From Lacibacter sediminis (GTDB taxonomy: Bacteria; Bacteroidota; Bacteroidia; Chitinophagales; Chitinophagaceae): a DNA stretch of 64,000 nt. This document shows positions 17,100 to 25,450 of this stretch, piece after piece. The stretch lies in NCBI RefSeq assembly GCF_014168535.1, contig NZ_CP060007.1, positions 3,782,001 through 3,846,000 of the forward strand. Reading direction: 5' to 3'. The position numbers were made by a program, and so were the translations under genes. The notes under the pieces were generated by a model that ran no database searches, was not told the origin of the DNA, and saw only the letters and a program-made list of their open reading frames with translations. Within the stretch, counting starts at the first letter, position 1. Every line of letters starts with the position of its first letter.

Positions 17100-18170
17100 T
17101 TATAATTTTGGAGCAATGGCATCCAGCGCTGTTACATGCAGGTTATTACTGCGAAACATCGCTTTCGCTTCTTTCAATGTCATATACGGATGGCCCTTTG
17201 CATGATTCTGTTTACTGATGCGGTATAAAATAAACCAATGCCTGATAACTTCCTTCCATGCAAAGAATAAGGAATGCTTCGGATCGTACATATGTGTTGG
17301 ATCGCTACCTGCTCCATTGAGTTCAATGATGTGAAAGTTTTTTCCTTGCCGCAGATCATCCCAGTCGTTATACATCACATCCAAACGGCCGTAATGAAAT
17401 CCATTGATCTGCGTGCAAACAGCATCAATATTTTTAATGAATTCAGCATCGGCTTTGTGTGTCCAGTCAACAAACTTCGAACCTCTTGCATGGTTTCCAT
17501 ATGGTGCAAGGATCAGCTCTTTCCCCTTCGGTAAAACCTGCAGAATATCCTTTCCATACATCTGCTTCAATGCATCGATCTGCAGAATATAACGAGGCTC
17601 TTCTAAAATAAGTTGATACAACGTTGAAACGCCATCGCCAACAACCGTCATTGGTTCTTTCGCCACAATACCTGTAACAGTTCCGATAGTTTCATTGGGC
17701 ATTCGATGATAAAAAACTCCCACTTCATGTTTGTAGGGTGAAAGTTCCTGCACCATATAATCAACCGTACAAACCTCTGCATAATGTTTTAACTCATCAA
17801 CTGAGTTCACTTTCTTCACTGCTTTTCCCTGCATACCAATTACAGGTTTGGCAATAAGCGGAAATTTGAATTGATAAGTTTGAACTTGTTGTTGAATATG
17901 TTCGATGGATGTTCCTGCAGGTACAAAAAAGAATGCAGGATAATATTGTTTCGGTATAAGTGGATAGATATCCTGTTTCGGCTCCATTAAAAAACCTCCG
18001 TGCTTAATGGTTGGATTAGCAGCCGTAAAAAAAAACTTACCGCCTGCTCTTAAACAAAGCACGGCAAAGATGGGATAGATCCATCCATACACTGTAGTGA
18101 AGCTCCAGTATTCCCAATGAAACAGGCGGATAAAAAACGGGTGATGCGTAAACAGTTTAGACAGACGCAT
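17100..18170 (-). CDS. membrane-associated ATP-grasp enzyme (paralogue A)
   Basis: A 356-residue protein with a hydrophobic N-terminal segment (about 22-41), then an ATP-grasp fold. Visible features are the phosphate-binding Lys108 in LIAKPVIGMQGKAV, a central GDGVSTL motif and the metal-binding IIELNGAGSDPTHMYD segment near residue 300. It resembles D-Ala-D-Ala-ligase-like ATP-grasp proteins that join a carboxylate to an amine or thiol, but the substrate is unknown. It is clearly paralogous to the gene at 21624: NPTI..GGF, KP..GM.G and NG.G..P.H.YD are shared. Its start overlaps the upstream NRDE gene by 14 bp, implying translational coupling. Confidence 0.75.
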   Translation of the reverse strand: MRLSKLFTHHPFFIRLFHWEYWSFTTVYGWIYPIFAVLCLRAGGKFFFTAANPTIKHGGFLMEPKQDIYPLIPKQYYPAFFFVPAGTSIEHIQQQVQTYQFKFPLIAKPVIGMQGKAVKKVNSVDELKHYAEVCTVDYMVQELSPYKHEVGVFYHRMPNETIGTVTGIVAKEPMTVVGDGVSTLYQLILEEPRYILQIDALKQMYGKDILQVLPKGKELILAPYGNHARGSKFVDWTHKADAEFIKNIDAVCTQINGFHYGRLDVMYNDWDDLRQGKNFHIIELNGAGSDPTHMYDPKHSLFFAWKEVIRHWFILYRISKQNHAKGHPYMTLKEAKAMFRSNNLHVTALDAIAPKL

Positions 18171-18891
18171 GCAATGATGAAATAGAATGATTGAACTGTT
18201 GAGTAGAAATTTGATCAGTTACAAGATCATGATAATGCATGAGCGATAGTTCTTTTTGGCGATGCAGTTGAGTAATACTTACTGTAAAAAGTTCATTGTC
18301 TCTGTTCATCAATACATCATTCTGTTCATCGCCATCGCCGGCAAAGCGATGGAAATGCAAAATTTCCTTACTGCCGATGGTTGTATATTCTTTCTGAAAA
18401 CTTTCGAACCAGTTTTTTCTTTTTGTAATGATGTCGTCAGTATATAACGTAGCAGACGACCAGATGTAAGAAGAAGAAGGATCTAATTCCCTGATTGTTT
18501 TTTCCTGCCCGTCCCATCTTGTTTCAAACAATTGATTCGTTTGTCTTATTACTAATGTAAATGGTTCTATCTTATGAAGATTGATAAGTTCAAATGCAGC
18601 TATTGGTTGCGGATGATCGAATACATCCAAAAAGATCAACCCCCTGCTTTTGCGATAAGGTGGATTGTAATGATGATTGACAAAGCCACCGTTGAGTAAT
18701 ACCATCGCATTCCCGTTTTCATGTAATGCCATCCATGTGCCACCGGCATTTCCATCTTTTGGAAATAACAAATTACCACTGGCAAACTTGTACCATTGTG
18801 GCTGCTCTGCTTTTAAACGTACTTTTTTTTCATCCCTGTTTGATGTAAGGAAAAAAGAATCGTTGTTGGGTATATAAGTTACTGTGCACAT
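18157..18891 (-). CDS. NRDE (TANGO2-like) family protein
   Basis: A 244-residue protein with the family start MCTVTYIP and the diagnostic SNRDE motif at residues 17-21, followed by the GGTWMALHENGNAMVLLNGG segment. Members have an Ntn-hydrolase-like fold with Cys2 in the nucleophile position; eukaryotic TANGO2 is linked to heme and lipid metabolism. Bacterial function is not established. Overlaps DinB-like (13 bp) and ATP-grasp (14 bp) genes, so it is part of an operon. Confidence 0.85.
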   Translation of the reverse strand: MCTVTYIPNNDSFFLTSNRDEKKVRLKAEQPQWYKFASGNLLFPKDGNAGGTWMALHENGNAMVLLNGGFVNHHYNPPYRKSRGLIFLDVFDHPQPIAAFELINLHKIEPFTLVIRQTNQLFETRWDGQEKTIRELDPSSSYIWSSATLYTDDIITKRKNWFESFQKEYTTIGSKEILHFHRFAGDGDEQNDVLMNRDNELFTVSITQLHRQKELSLMHYHDLVTDQISTQQFNHSISSLHASV

Positions 18892-19379
18892 TGTTCACGG
18901 TGGCGGATAGTGGAAGATGCAATGCCGAAATGTTCTCCCACCGGTTCTGTTTTTAATTCTTTTAATCCCACACGGATCAACGCCATGTGGTGTACTGTAT
19001 GTTCAAGATTATAAAGTAATTCACGGTTGTAGTTGGTTGTAAGATGAAGTTTTTCTGTTGATGTTTCATCATACACACCTGCAAGCTGCAACTCAATATT
19101 CTCATGTTCAATAGACGATGCAATATCTGCTAACAGTTGCTTTGCAAACAAAGGATCGGTTTCAATACGCACATCACGTTTCCTGTCATCATAACAAACA
19201 GTTCCGTTTGCATAACCAGCCAGCAAACATTGAAATAATTCAATGATATGACGTGTATGCTGACCAACAGAAGAACCGGACAAATTTTCTGAAGGAGTTT
19301 GATATTGCTCAACGGTCAAATGATCAATCACTTCATTCAGCTGTTGAAAAGATGTTCTGATAGCGCTGTATAACTGCAT
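18879..19379 (-). CDS. DinB superfamily protein
   Basis: A 166-residue four-helix protein with the metal-site histidines of the DinB/YfiT fold: SVGQHTRHIIE near residue 40 and NLEHTVHHMALIRVG near residue 130. Many members are thiol-dependent metal enzymes such as bacillithiol transferases, but Bacteroidota members are mostly uncharacterised. 27 bp downstream of yceI and overlapping the NRDE gene. Confidence 0.8.
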   Translation of the reverse strand: MQLYSAIRTSFQQLNEVIDHLTVEQYQTPSENLSGSSVGQHTRHIIELFQCLLAGYANGTVCYDDRKRDVRIETDPLFAKQLLADIASSIEHENIELQLAGVYDETSTEKLHLTTNYNRELLYNLEHTVHHMALIRVGLKELKTEPVGEHFGIASSTIRHREQCAQ

Positions 19380-19406
19380 AGATAGTTTGTTGCTTTTTAA
19401 AAATAG

Positions 19407-19949
19407 TTATTTTTTAGCGAGTACGTTCAATTTCACTTTTAAATCGTTGGAAATTGTATTTTTTCCACCCACCCCAAAATCACGACGTTTAATATTGAAT
19501 TCGCCTTTAAAGCGGTAAGCTCCCGCCTCTGCTGTAACTGTAAAAGGGAAACTGATGTCTTTCGTTGTTTCTTTAATAGTAAGCCTTGCAAAAACTACGT
19601 AGTAACCGGGTGTAACAGATTTGGCCACCTTTACCGATTGAATCTTTATTTGTGGATAAGTTTTCACATCAAAATAATCTTCGCCACGCAAATGCTTATC
19701 TCTTGTGCCATTATCGGTATCAATACTGGCTGCGTTTACTGTAACAGCAAAGGAAGAAGCAGACAGATTCTTTTCATCAAACAAAACTTTCCCATTTAAA
19801 CCATTGAGTTTACCTGTAACATCAAATCCAAGATTGCTGATCACAAATTCAACTGTTGAGCCTTGATCAACAGGCATTAATTGTTGTGCTTTTGCTGCAA
19901 GCGCAAGCAACAACGCTCCGGCTGCAAACAGGTATTTTCCTTTTTTCAT
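19407..19949 (-). CDS. YceI family periplasmic protein
   Basis: 180 residues with a signal peptide cleaved near ALAAKA-QQ and a YceI lipocalin-like barrel: VDQGSTVEFVISNLGF at the start, an RDKHLRGEDYFDVKTYPQI motif in the middle, and IKRRDFGVGG near the end. The family binds polyisoprenoids or lipids in the periplasm. It is 8 bp downstream of the DoxX-like gene, an arrangement suggesting a shared envelope or redox role. Confidence 0.88.
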   Translation of the reverse strand: MKKGKYLFAAGALLLALAAKAQQLMPVDQGSTVEFVISNLGFDVTGKLNGLNGKVLFDEKNLSASSFAVTVNAASIDTDNGTRDKHLRGEDYFDVKTYPQIKIQSVKVAKSVTPGYYVVFARLTIKETTKDISFPFTVTAEAGAYRFKGEFNIKRRDFGVGGKNTISNDLKVKLNVLAKK

Positions 19950-19957
19950 AATTATAC

Positions 19958-20371
19958 TTACGATCTTTTTGGCAGAATGGAGTTGAGCAATATTCTTATC
20001 TGCGACTGATAAACAAATAACAATATCGCAGAACTGATAAGAACAAGCAGTGCATAAATGAACAACAGTCCACCATCAGCTTTTACTTCAATTCCCAGTG
20101 TGGTAAGATGAAAGAACAACGCACCACTCATTAGACCGATGGCAAGCAAAGCTCCAAAAGCAGTTGTGCGTGGAATTAAAATAAGTATTGCAGCAATCAG
20201 TTCCATGACGCCTGTGCCAATACGGCCCCAGGGCTCCATACCAATGGTTGAAAAAATATAAACTGATTCATCGCTGGCTGAAAATTTAAAGAAGAGCGTA
20301 TGTAATAAAATAACTGCTGCAAGCAAACGCAACACCCAAAGAACAATTGTTAATGGTTTCATGATTGACAT
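19958..20371 (-). CDS. DoxX-like four-helix membrane protein
   Basis: 137 residues with four hydrophobic segments and the GTGVMELIAAILILIPRT pattern of DoxX/DUF417-like proteins. Such proteins often accompany redox or detoxification genes. It lies 21 bp after the YHS gene and 8 bp before yceI. Confidence 0.75.
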   Translation of the reverse strand: MSIMKPLTIVLWVLRLLAAVILLHTLFFKFSASDESVYIFSTIGMEPWGRIGTGVMELIAAILILIPRTTAFGALLAIGLMSGALFFHLTTLGIEVKADGGLLFIYALLVLISSAILLFVYQSQIRILLNSILPKRS

Positions 20372-20392
20372 ATAGATGATATAGTAAAAAGA

Positions 20393-20848
20393 TCAATGAG
20401 AAAGCTTACTCCAATTAGCATCAGCTTTTGCTTTTAATGCCTGCTCATCTTTATTCCAGGTTTTGAGCGTATTGTTGAAACGTTTGTTATAGAAAAGATA
20501 GAGTTTGCCATTTAAAACCTTAAACGTTTCCGGATCGATCTCAACTTTCTCTCCTGTTGCACCCATTGCATATGCACACCATCCACCATACTGCGGTTCA
20601 TATTTACCGGGATTCTTTTTAAACTCTTCTTTGTTGGCAGTTGATGAAAAATGATAACGGATACCTTGATGAATAACAGCTAATGACGACTCGCCTTTTA
20701 TTGCTTTACCACTGAAATAAGCAACTGCGTCATAACCCTGTATGGCAATTCCTTTTTCAAGATTAAACGTGCTGACACGTTTTTGATCCTGTGCTGAACT
20801 AACAAAAACTGTTGAAAAGAAAATGATGACTAGAGAAATCTGCTTCAT
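20393..20848 (-). CDS. exported YHS-domain protein
   Basis: A 151-residue protein with a signal peptide (MKQISLVIIFFSTVFVSSAQ) and a YHS domain. The domain shows AIQGYDAVAYF, the HFSSTANKEEFKKNPGKYEPQYGGWCAYAMG segment and a C-terminal FYNKRF. YHS domains are small metal-associated folds found near copper and heavy-metal proteins. The start at 20848 is chosen because it begins a clean signal peptide. A -7-like TACTTTTG lies 18 bp before it (20867-20874 on the complement), but no -33 box was found. Confidence 0.82.
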   Translation of the reverse strand: MKQISLVIIFFSTVFVSSAQDQKRVSTFNLEKGIAIQGYDAVAYFSGKAIKGESSLAVIHQGIRYHFSSTANKEEFKKNPGKYEPQYGGWCAYAMGATGEKVEIDPETFKVLNGKLYLFYNKRFNNTLKTWNKDEQALKAKADANWSKLSH

Positions 20849-20901
20849 TGTGTTGATTTGATGAAACAAAAGTAACGTATGGTTGAAGCTGCCTATGTCG
20901 C

Positions 20902-21603
20902 TCAACTGACAGCTAAACTCTTTTGCAGATTTTTAACGGACGGGATGTTGATCAACTGTCGGGTAACAGTCAGGAAACCGGCTGTTTCCAATTCGTTGAG
21001 CATGGTGGTTACAGTTTGCCTGCTGCTGCCAATAAGCTGGGCAATATCTTCATGTGTAAGAAAATTCTGGATACTGTATTCGTCTTCATTACTCGTTTCG
21101 CCTTCTTCACGTGCAAGCATCACTAAAAAATTTACCAGTCTTGTCTTTACATCTTTATTCAAAAGATTCAACAAACGGCTTTCAAACTTGCGTAGTTTTT
21201 GACCAACCTGTTTTGTATAATGAAAGCCAATATTGGGTTTGGTTTTGAGTAAGCGTTCAAAATCTTCAATATTAAATGCGCAAAGGGATACATCTGCTTT
21301 ATAGGCCTGCGCAAATTCACCGTTAAGATTATTACGTTCCAATGTAAACTGCCCGAACACTTCTCCTTCACGAATGATCTCTTTAATTACTTCTTTGCCT
21401 TCTTCATCAATATACCCGATCTTGATGGTGCCGCCTTTGAGAAAATATAGTTTGTTGTGATATTGAGAATCGAAATAAATATACTCGCCTTTGTTGGCTT
21501 CAATAAAATGATGATCAAGATGCAGCTCCTCATATTCCTCATCACTGATATGAGCAAACAAATCGTAGTTGCGTATCAACAGGAACTTTTGATCAGTACT
21601 CAT
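20902..21603 (-). CDS. Crp/Fnr family transcriptional regulator
   Basis: 233 residues: an N-terminal cyclic-nucleotide-binding-like beta-roll (roughly 20-130, with GEVFGQFTL) and a C-terminal winged helix with the Crp signature LTHEDIAQLIGSSRQTVTTMLNELE (about 185-210). No CxxC or four-cysteine set for an Fnr-type cluster is seen. Its place inside the ATP-grasp/YHS/DoxX/YceI array makes local control of that array likely (inference). Confidence 0.88.
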   Translation of the reverse strand: MSTDQKFLLIRNYDLFAHISDEEYEELHLDHHFIEANKGEYIYFDSQYHNKLYFLKGGTIKIGYIDEEGKEVIKEIIREGEVFGQFTLERNNLNGEFAQAYKADVSLCAFNIEDFERLLKTKPNIGFHYTKQVGQKLRKFESRLLNLLNKDVKTRLVNFLVMLAREEGETSNEDEYSIQNFLTHEDIAQLIGSSRQTVTTMLNELETAGFLTVTRQLINIPSVKNLQKSLAVS

Positions 21604-21623
21604 AAATTGAATTGAACTTGAAA

Positions 21624-22664
21624 TTAATCATATTTCTGCAAGAGCTTAAAATGCTGCTGCGATTGTTTCAAAAACCTGTAGCCACGTTGAAAATTCCAGT
21701 ACGGAAATCCATGCCTGTTATTATGTTTACTGATCTCAAATAAGGCTTTCCAGTGTTTTAGAATTTCACGGTAGGCTTCACCTAAACTCATGTTACAATC
21801 ATAAATGTGATTCGGTTCGGCACCGCAGCCATTGTATTCAAGTATAACAAAATTTTTACCCTGTTTCAGATCTTCAATACTGGTTGTTTTAATATCGTAC
21901 CTGCCATAATAAAAATGTTTTGAATAATGACTCAGCTCGTCAAATACATGATGCAGGTTTTCATCAATCTCGTTCCTCAGGTTGGTGAAATGCGCTCCCC
22001 TGTTATGGTTACCTGCATACGACAAATAAAAAATATGATCCTTTTCAATAACCCTTTCGAAACGATGGGCATGACGATGCTGCATTTCTAACATACGGTG
22101 TTTAGCACGTGGATGGTTTGCGATCAATTGTTGTAATGTATCTGCGCCATTTCCAATTACATGCAACAACTCTTTATTAATAAAACCACTTACGGTTCCT
22201 TTTTGGGCTGACGGGTGACGGAAATAGAACACACTTACTTCAACCGGCAACTCCACCAGGTCCTGCACAATGTATTCAACCGGGATGCGCTCATGATATT
22301 TTTTCAATTGATCTTCGGAGTCGATCTTTCGAAAAAGAATCCCTTTCATCCCCACATCAGGCTTTACAATAAAAGGATAAGTGAATCCTGCCAACTCAAG
22401 TTTCTTCTTCACTTCTTCAAACGAAAGGTCATGCATTATATAAATTGTGCGGGGAACTGTATGAGGTGGCAATTGATCATACATTTCTTTTTTTCCTTCA
22501 CCTTCAAAACCACCGAATGCAATCGTTGGGTTTGATGGTGTAAAAAACCAAAACGCCCTGCTGCGTATCATATACCATACCCACACAAAGCTGATCGGGA
22601 AATAAATCAGTGCAAAAGGCCACAGTTCCCAATTCGTCAGTCGTTCAAAAAATTTCTTCAACAT
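21624..22664 (-). CDS. membrane-associated ATP-grasp enzyme (paralogue B)
   Basis: 346 residues from the ATG at 22664. A hydrophobic N-terminal segment (about 14-33) precedes an ATP-grasp fold with Lys101 in IVKPDVGMKG, the GNGADTL motif and the ILEYNGCGAEPNHIYD metal site. It is paralogous to the 17100 gene, with which it brackets seven genes. It is the first gene of the minus-strand array, and the -7 box TATCTTTG ends 6 nt before the ATG, supporting this start over the ATG at 22703. Substrate unknown. Confidence 0.75.
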   Translation of the reverse strand: MLKKFFERLTNWELWPFALIYFPISFVWVWYMIRSRAFWFFTPSNPTIAFGGFEGEGKKEMYDQLPPHTVPRTIYIMHDLSFEEVKKKLELAGFTYPFIVKPDVGMKGILFRKIDSEDQLKKYHERIPVEYIVQDLVELPVEVSVFYFRHPSAQKGTVSGFINKELLHVIGNGADTLQQLIANHPRAKHRMLEMQHRHAHRFERVIEKDHIFYLSYAGNHNRGAHFTNLRNEIDENLHHVFDELSHYSKHFYYGRYDIKTTSIEDLKQGKNFVILEYNGCGAEPNHIYDCNMSLGEAYREILKHWKALFEISKHNNRHGFPYWNFQRGYRFLKQSQQHFKLLQKYD

Positions 22665-22670
22665 GAAAAT

Positions 22671-22704
22671 CAAAGATAACCGCCTCACAGAATATATGAA
22701 CAAA
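22671..22704 (-). promoter_or_regulatory. promoter of the ATP-grasp/Crp array
   Basis: On the minus strand TTTG (22701-22704) and TATCTTTG (22671-22678) are spaced by 22 bp, slightly long for the Bacteroidota consensus. The -7 box is only 6 nt from the ATG. Confidence 0.5.
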
Positions 22705-22758
22705 GAGCTGCCTGTAATTTCATCGCTTTCACTTAGTTTTGAAACAAATTGAATATTT

Positions 22759-23538
22759 ATGCATGTACCATCAATGGCTGAAATGATGGCGAATAACGAA
22801 ACACCTGAAGTGCTTTTTTGGGTGGGCTGTGCCGGTAGTTTTGATCAACGTGCACAAAAGATCACGAAAGCATTTGCTACCATTTTAGATAAAGCAGGAA
22901 TAAAATTTGCCATTCTTGGTAAAGAAGAAATGTGTACGGGCGATCCTGCCCGTCGTTCCGGAAATGAATTCCTGTTCCAGATGATGGCCTACAATAATAT
23001 ACAGGTGTTGAATGGCTATGGTATTAAAAAAATTGTCACCACTTGTCCGCATTGTTTCAATACACTCAAAAATGAATACCCGGCTTTAGGCGGTTCATAC
23101 GAAGTGATCCATCACACAACTTTATTACAACAGTTGATTGATGAAGGAAAAATAAAACTGAAAGAAGGCGGATCATTCAAAGGAAAAAAAATTACTTACC
23201 ACGACAGTTGTTATCTGGGTCGTGCAAATAATATTTACGAAGCACCACGCAAAGTATTAGAAGCTCTGGATGCAGAGTTGGTTGAAATGAAACGTTGCCG
23301 CAGCAATGGTTTGTGCTGTGGTGCCGGTGGCGCACAAATGTTTAAAGAAGAAGAAAAAGGAACAACCCGGGTAAACTGGGAACGTACAAATGAAGCTGTT
23401 GAAACCGGCGCTGCAGTAATTGCTGCTGCCTGCCCGTTTTGCAATACCATGATGACGGATGGCGTTAAGGTGGCCGAAAAAGAAGAAACGGTGCAGGTAT
23501 TAGATGTAGCTGAATTGGTTGCTGCCAGTTTAAAATGA
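22759..23538 (+). CDS. CCG-domain (Fe-S)-binding protein, HdrB/GlcF C-half-like
   Basis: A 259-residue soluble protein with two cysteine-rich CCG domains: FWVGCAGSFD with CxxC-type TTCPHCFNTLKNEYP, and YHDSCYLGR, SNGLCCGAGG and AACPFCNTMM. These bind an unusual [4Fe-4S] cluster in heterodisulfide reductase HdrB and related oxidoreductases. Its likely partner is the membrane HdrC-like protein at 14632, on the same strand but separated by the nine-gene array. A TAGTTTTG box lies at 22734-22741. Confidence 0.85.
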   Translation: MHVPSMAEMMANNETPEVLFWVGCAGSFDQRAQKITKAFATILDKAGIKFAILGKEEMCTGDPARRSGNEFLFQMMAYNNIQVLNGYGIKKIVTTCPHCFNTLKNEYPALGGSYEVIHHTTLLQQLIDEGKIKLKEGGSFKGKKITYHDSCYLGRANNIYEAPRKVLEALDAELVEMKRCRSNGLCCGAGGAQMFKEEEKGTTRVNWERTNEAVETGAAVIAAACPFCNTMMTDGVKVAEKEETVQVLDVAELVAASLK

Positions 23539-23563
23539 GGCTTTGCAAAATAACTCACATGAA

Positions 23564-23623
23564 ATAACCATAAAAACAAACGTACTGACCCATACCACCA
23601 ACAATGATAATTTTTATGGTTAT
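23564..23623. repeat. 13-bp inverted repeat downstream of the CCG-domain gene
   Basis: ATAACCATAAAAA at 23564-23576 is perfectly complementary to 23611-23623 around a 34-nt loop. The AT-rich stem makes a weak terminator; it may be a decaying intergenic repeat. Confidence 0.6.
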
Positions 23624-23656
23624 ACTATGTGGCCAAAAGAAAATATCAATTAACAC

Positions 23657-24160
23657 ATGAAAAACTTTCTGAACGGATTTAACTGGAAAAACTTCTTTCA
23701 ACGCACAGCGTTGTTTTTTCTGGTGTTTCTTGTGATTCGTGTGTTGGTAGACTGGTTTGAGGGTAACTTTTCTTTTAACAATATTTCACAACAGGATTTT
23801 ATCCGCTATCTTATTCTTGGTCTGATTCTTGGCTTGCTCGACTCCGATACTTGGTCAAAAACAAAAAGTATGGGTACAAAAGAAGAGCCGCTGAAATTTC
23901 GCAATTTTCGGTCTGCCTTGTTTCATTATATAGGTCTTGCATTCTTTATCGCATTGCTGTGCGGAGTTATTTTCGCCGCATTACTTTCGTTGGTTTGGGG
24001 CATCAGCCGAATAACAGGCACAGAAGTAAAAGGAAGTTTTTCAGAAGCCTGGAGAACTTACCTGCTTATTATTGTCACCATCGGCATTTGTTTTTCTGCC
24101 TACGATGCCATCAGAAATTACATGCGTGTAAAGCGATTAAAAAAATCCGGGAACGATTAG
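23657..24160 (+). CDS. integral membrane protein of unknown function
   Basis: 167 residues with about four membrane segments (around 17-31, 48-62, 92-115, 131-150), a basic cytoplasmic tail (RVKRLKKSG) and no recognisable catalytic motif. It starts 118 bp after the CCG-domain gene and ends 37 bp before the next gene. I do not recognise a family. Confidence 0.6.
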   Translation: MKNFLNGFNWKNFFQRTALFFLVFLVIRVLVDWFEGNFSFNNISQQDFIRYLILGLILGLLDSDTWSKTKSMGTKEEPLKFRNFRSALFHYIGLAFFIALLCGVIFAALLSLVWGISRITGTEVKGSFSEAWRTYLLIIVTIGICFSAYDAIRNYMRVKRLKKSGND

Positions 24161-24185
24161 CCGACTGCAATCGATCATCTCCCAT

Positions 24186-24193
24186 TAACTTTG
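24186..24193 (+). promoter_or_regulatory. -7 box TAACTTTG four bases before the next start
   Basis: TAACTTTG matches TAnnTTTG and ends 4 nt before the ATG at 24198, so transcription would begin at or next to the start codon. No clear -33 box was found. Confidence 0.4.
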
Positions 24194-24197
24194 CAGT

Positions 24198-24719
24198 ATG
24201 AACCTCGAATACAAACATTTGCTCCCTGCCGATTTTGCCCCCGATTCCCGTGTTTGGATCTACCAAAGCAGCCGCATGTTCAGTTTAGGTGAAGCCATAC
24301 AGATCGAAGACCTGCTGAATCACTTTGTTGAGAACTGGAAAAGCCACGGCACACCGGTAAAGGGTTTTGGCACCATGTTTTTCGGGCAGTTTATTATCCT
24401 GATGGCCGATGAACGTGCTACCGGCGTTAGCGGTTGCAGTACAGATAGCAGTGTACGTCTTATTAAAGAGATCGAACAATTATATAAGGTATCCATGTTC
24501 GACAGGCAGAACCTGGCCTTTGTACGTGAAGATAAAATTGAGCTGCTACCCCTTGGTCAGTTACAATACGCCGTTGACAACGGATTTCTACAGGCTGACT
24601 CTATATATATGAACAACCTCGTTCAAACAAAAGCAGAACTGGATCAAAACTGGCTTATTCCTGTTAAAGAAAGCTGGCTGGCAAAACGAATTAAGCTGGA
24701 AAACAGCCAAAAAGCCTGA
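24198..24719 (+). CDS. conserved Bacteroidota protein of unknown function
   Basis: A 173-residue soluble protein of a family common in Bacteroidota that databases often label, without basis in its own sequence, an ABC transporter ATPase: there is no Walker A or B motif. Recognisable segments are VWIYQSSRMFSLGEA near the N-terminus, GCSTDSSVRLIKEIEQLY in the middle and a C-terminal NNLVQTKAELDQNW. Function unknown. Possibly translated from a leaderless message (see 24186). Confidence 0.65.
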   Translation: MNLEYKHLLPADFAPDSRVWIYQSSRMFSLGEAIQIEDLLNHFVENWKSHGTPVKGFGTMFFGQFIILMADERATGVSGCSTDSSVRLIKEIEQLYKVSMFDRQNLAFVREDKIELLPLGQLQYAVDNGFLQADSIYMNNLVQTKAELDQNWLIPVKESWLAKRIKLENSQKA

Positions 24720-25107
24720 GGGCAAAACCGTTCGTCCCACATCACATATTTGGGGTATAACGCTTTGATCAGTGTTTTGCACCTTTCGTCATCCAAATTC
24801 CGCAGTTCATAAGGAGGTGTTTTGCCTTAACATTTCCTTCATGCCATCCATCCTCAATTCACTCCTTTTCACCAAAAAAAGATTAGAATTTTGTGCTGTC
24901 GATGTAACAAAACAGAACGTTTACCGTCACATCTGTACAAGTTCTTTGAAGCAACATTACTAAATGTGTGTTTGCAAAATCTAAAGGCCCTATTGGGGAA
25001 ATCTTGAAAAATTTGCAAAAAATACGCTTAAACCGAATGAAAAATACTAATAGAAAACACTAAACTGTCAGTAAGTATGTAATTTTCAAAATTTTTTGAA
25101 AATTTAG
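24720..25107. other. AT-rich intergenic region
   Basis: About 390 bp with no convincing gene; a 40-63-codon frame around 24772-24963 has no recognisable product. Its main structure is an inverted repeat at 25081-25104 (AATTTTCAAAA and its complement with a 2-nt centre) just before a promoter-like site. Confidence 0.5.
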
Positions 25108-25138
25108 TTGGAAGATAGTTTAGCCTGTTGTAAATTTG
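25108..25138 (+). promoter_or_regulatory. promoter for a long leader or non-coding transcript
   Basis: TTG (25108-25110), 20 bp, then TAAATTTG (25131-25138) is a good Bacteroidota promoter. It lies directly after the palindrome at 25081-25104, which could be its operator. A transcript from here would run about 305 nt before the next ATG and contains CAGTTTA/TAAACTG arms at 25195-25201 and 25221-25227. Confidence 0.5.
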
Positions 25139-25349
25139 CATCGTCAAACAAAAGGTACCCAAAGCTCCGGTTAATATAGAAACACCGCCTTTGACAGTTT
25201 ACTTCGAAAAACATCCCTGTTAAACTGCACTATAAACAGGTACCAAACAAAAACGAAAGCGAACAAACCAGAACAAATTGCCTTGATGACCGGTCATCCA
25301 AAAAAATTGACCATTCATCAGCTTAACAAGCCAAACAAGGTATTATGTA

Positions 25350-25381
25350 TTGCAAAGTACCAGTTTTAGATAGTATCTTTG
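25350..25381 (+). promoter_or_regulatory. proximal promoter of the 25451 gene
   Basis: TTG (25350-25352), 21 bp, then TATCTTTG (25374-25381), leaving a leader of about 65 nt before the ATG at 25451. Confidence 0.55.
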
Positions 25382-25450
25382 TTATACAATCGAAAGAAAG
25401 AAACCCCGAAAGGGATAAAATAAAAAGAACCTTAAACATCAAAAAACGAG

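Noticed and set aside
24772..24963. 63-codon frame with an AGGAGG upstream of an internal ATG
   Set aside because: The AGGAGG is about 25 nt from that ATG, Bacteroidota rarely use such sites, and the product is unremarkable.
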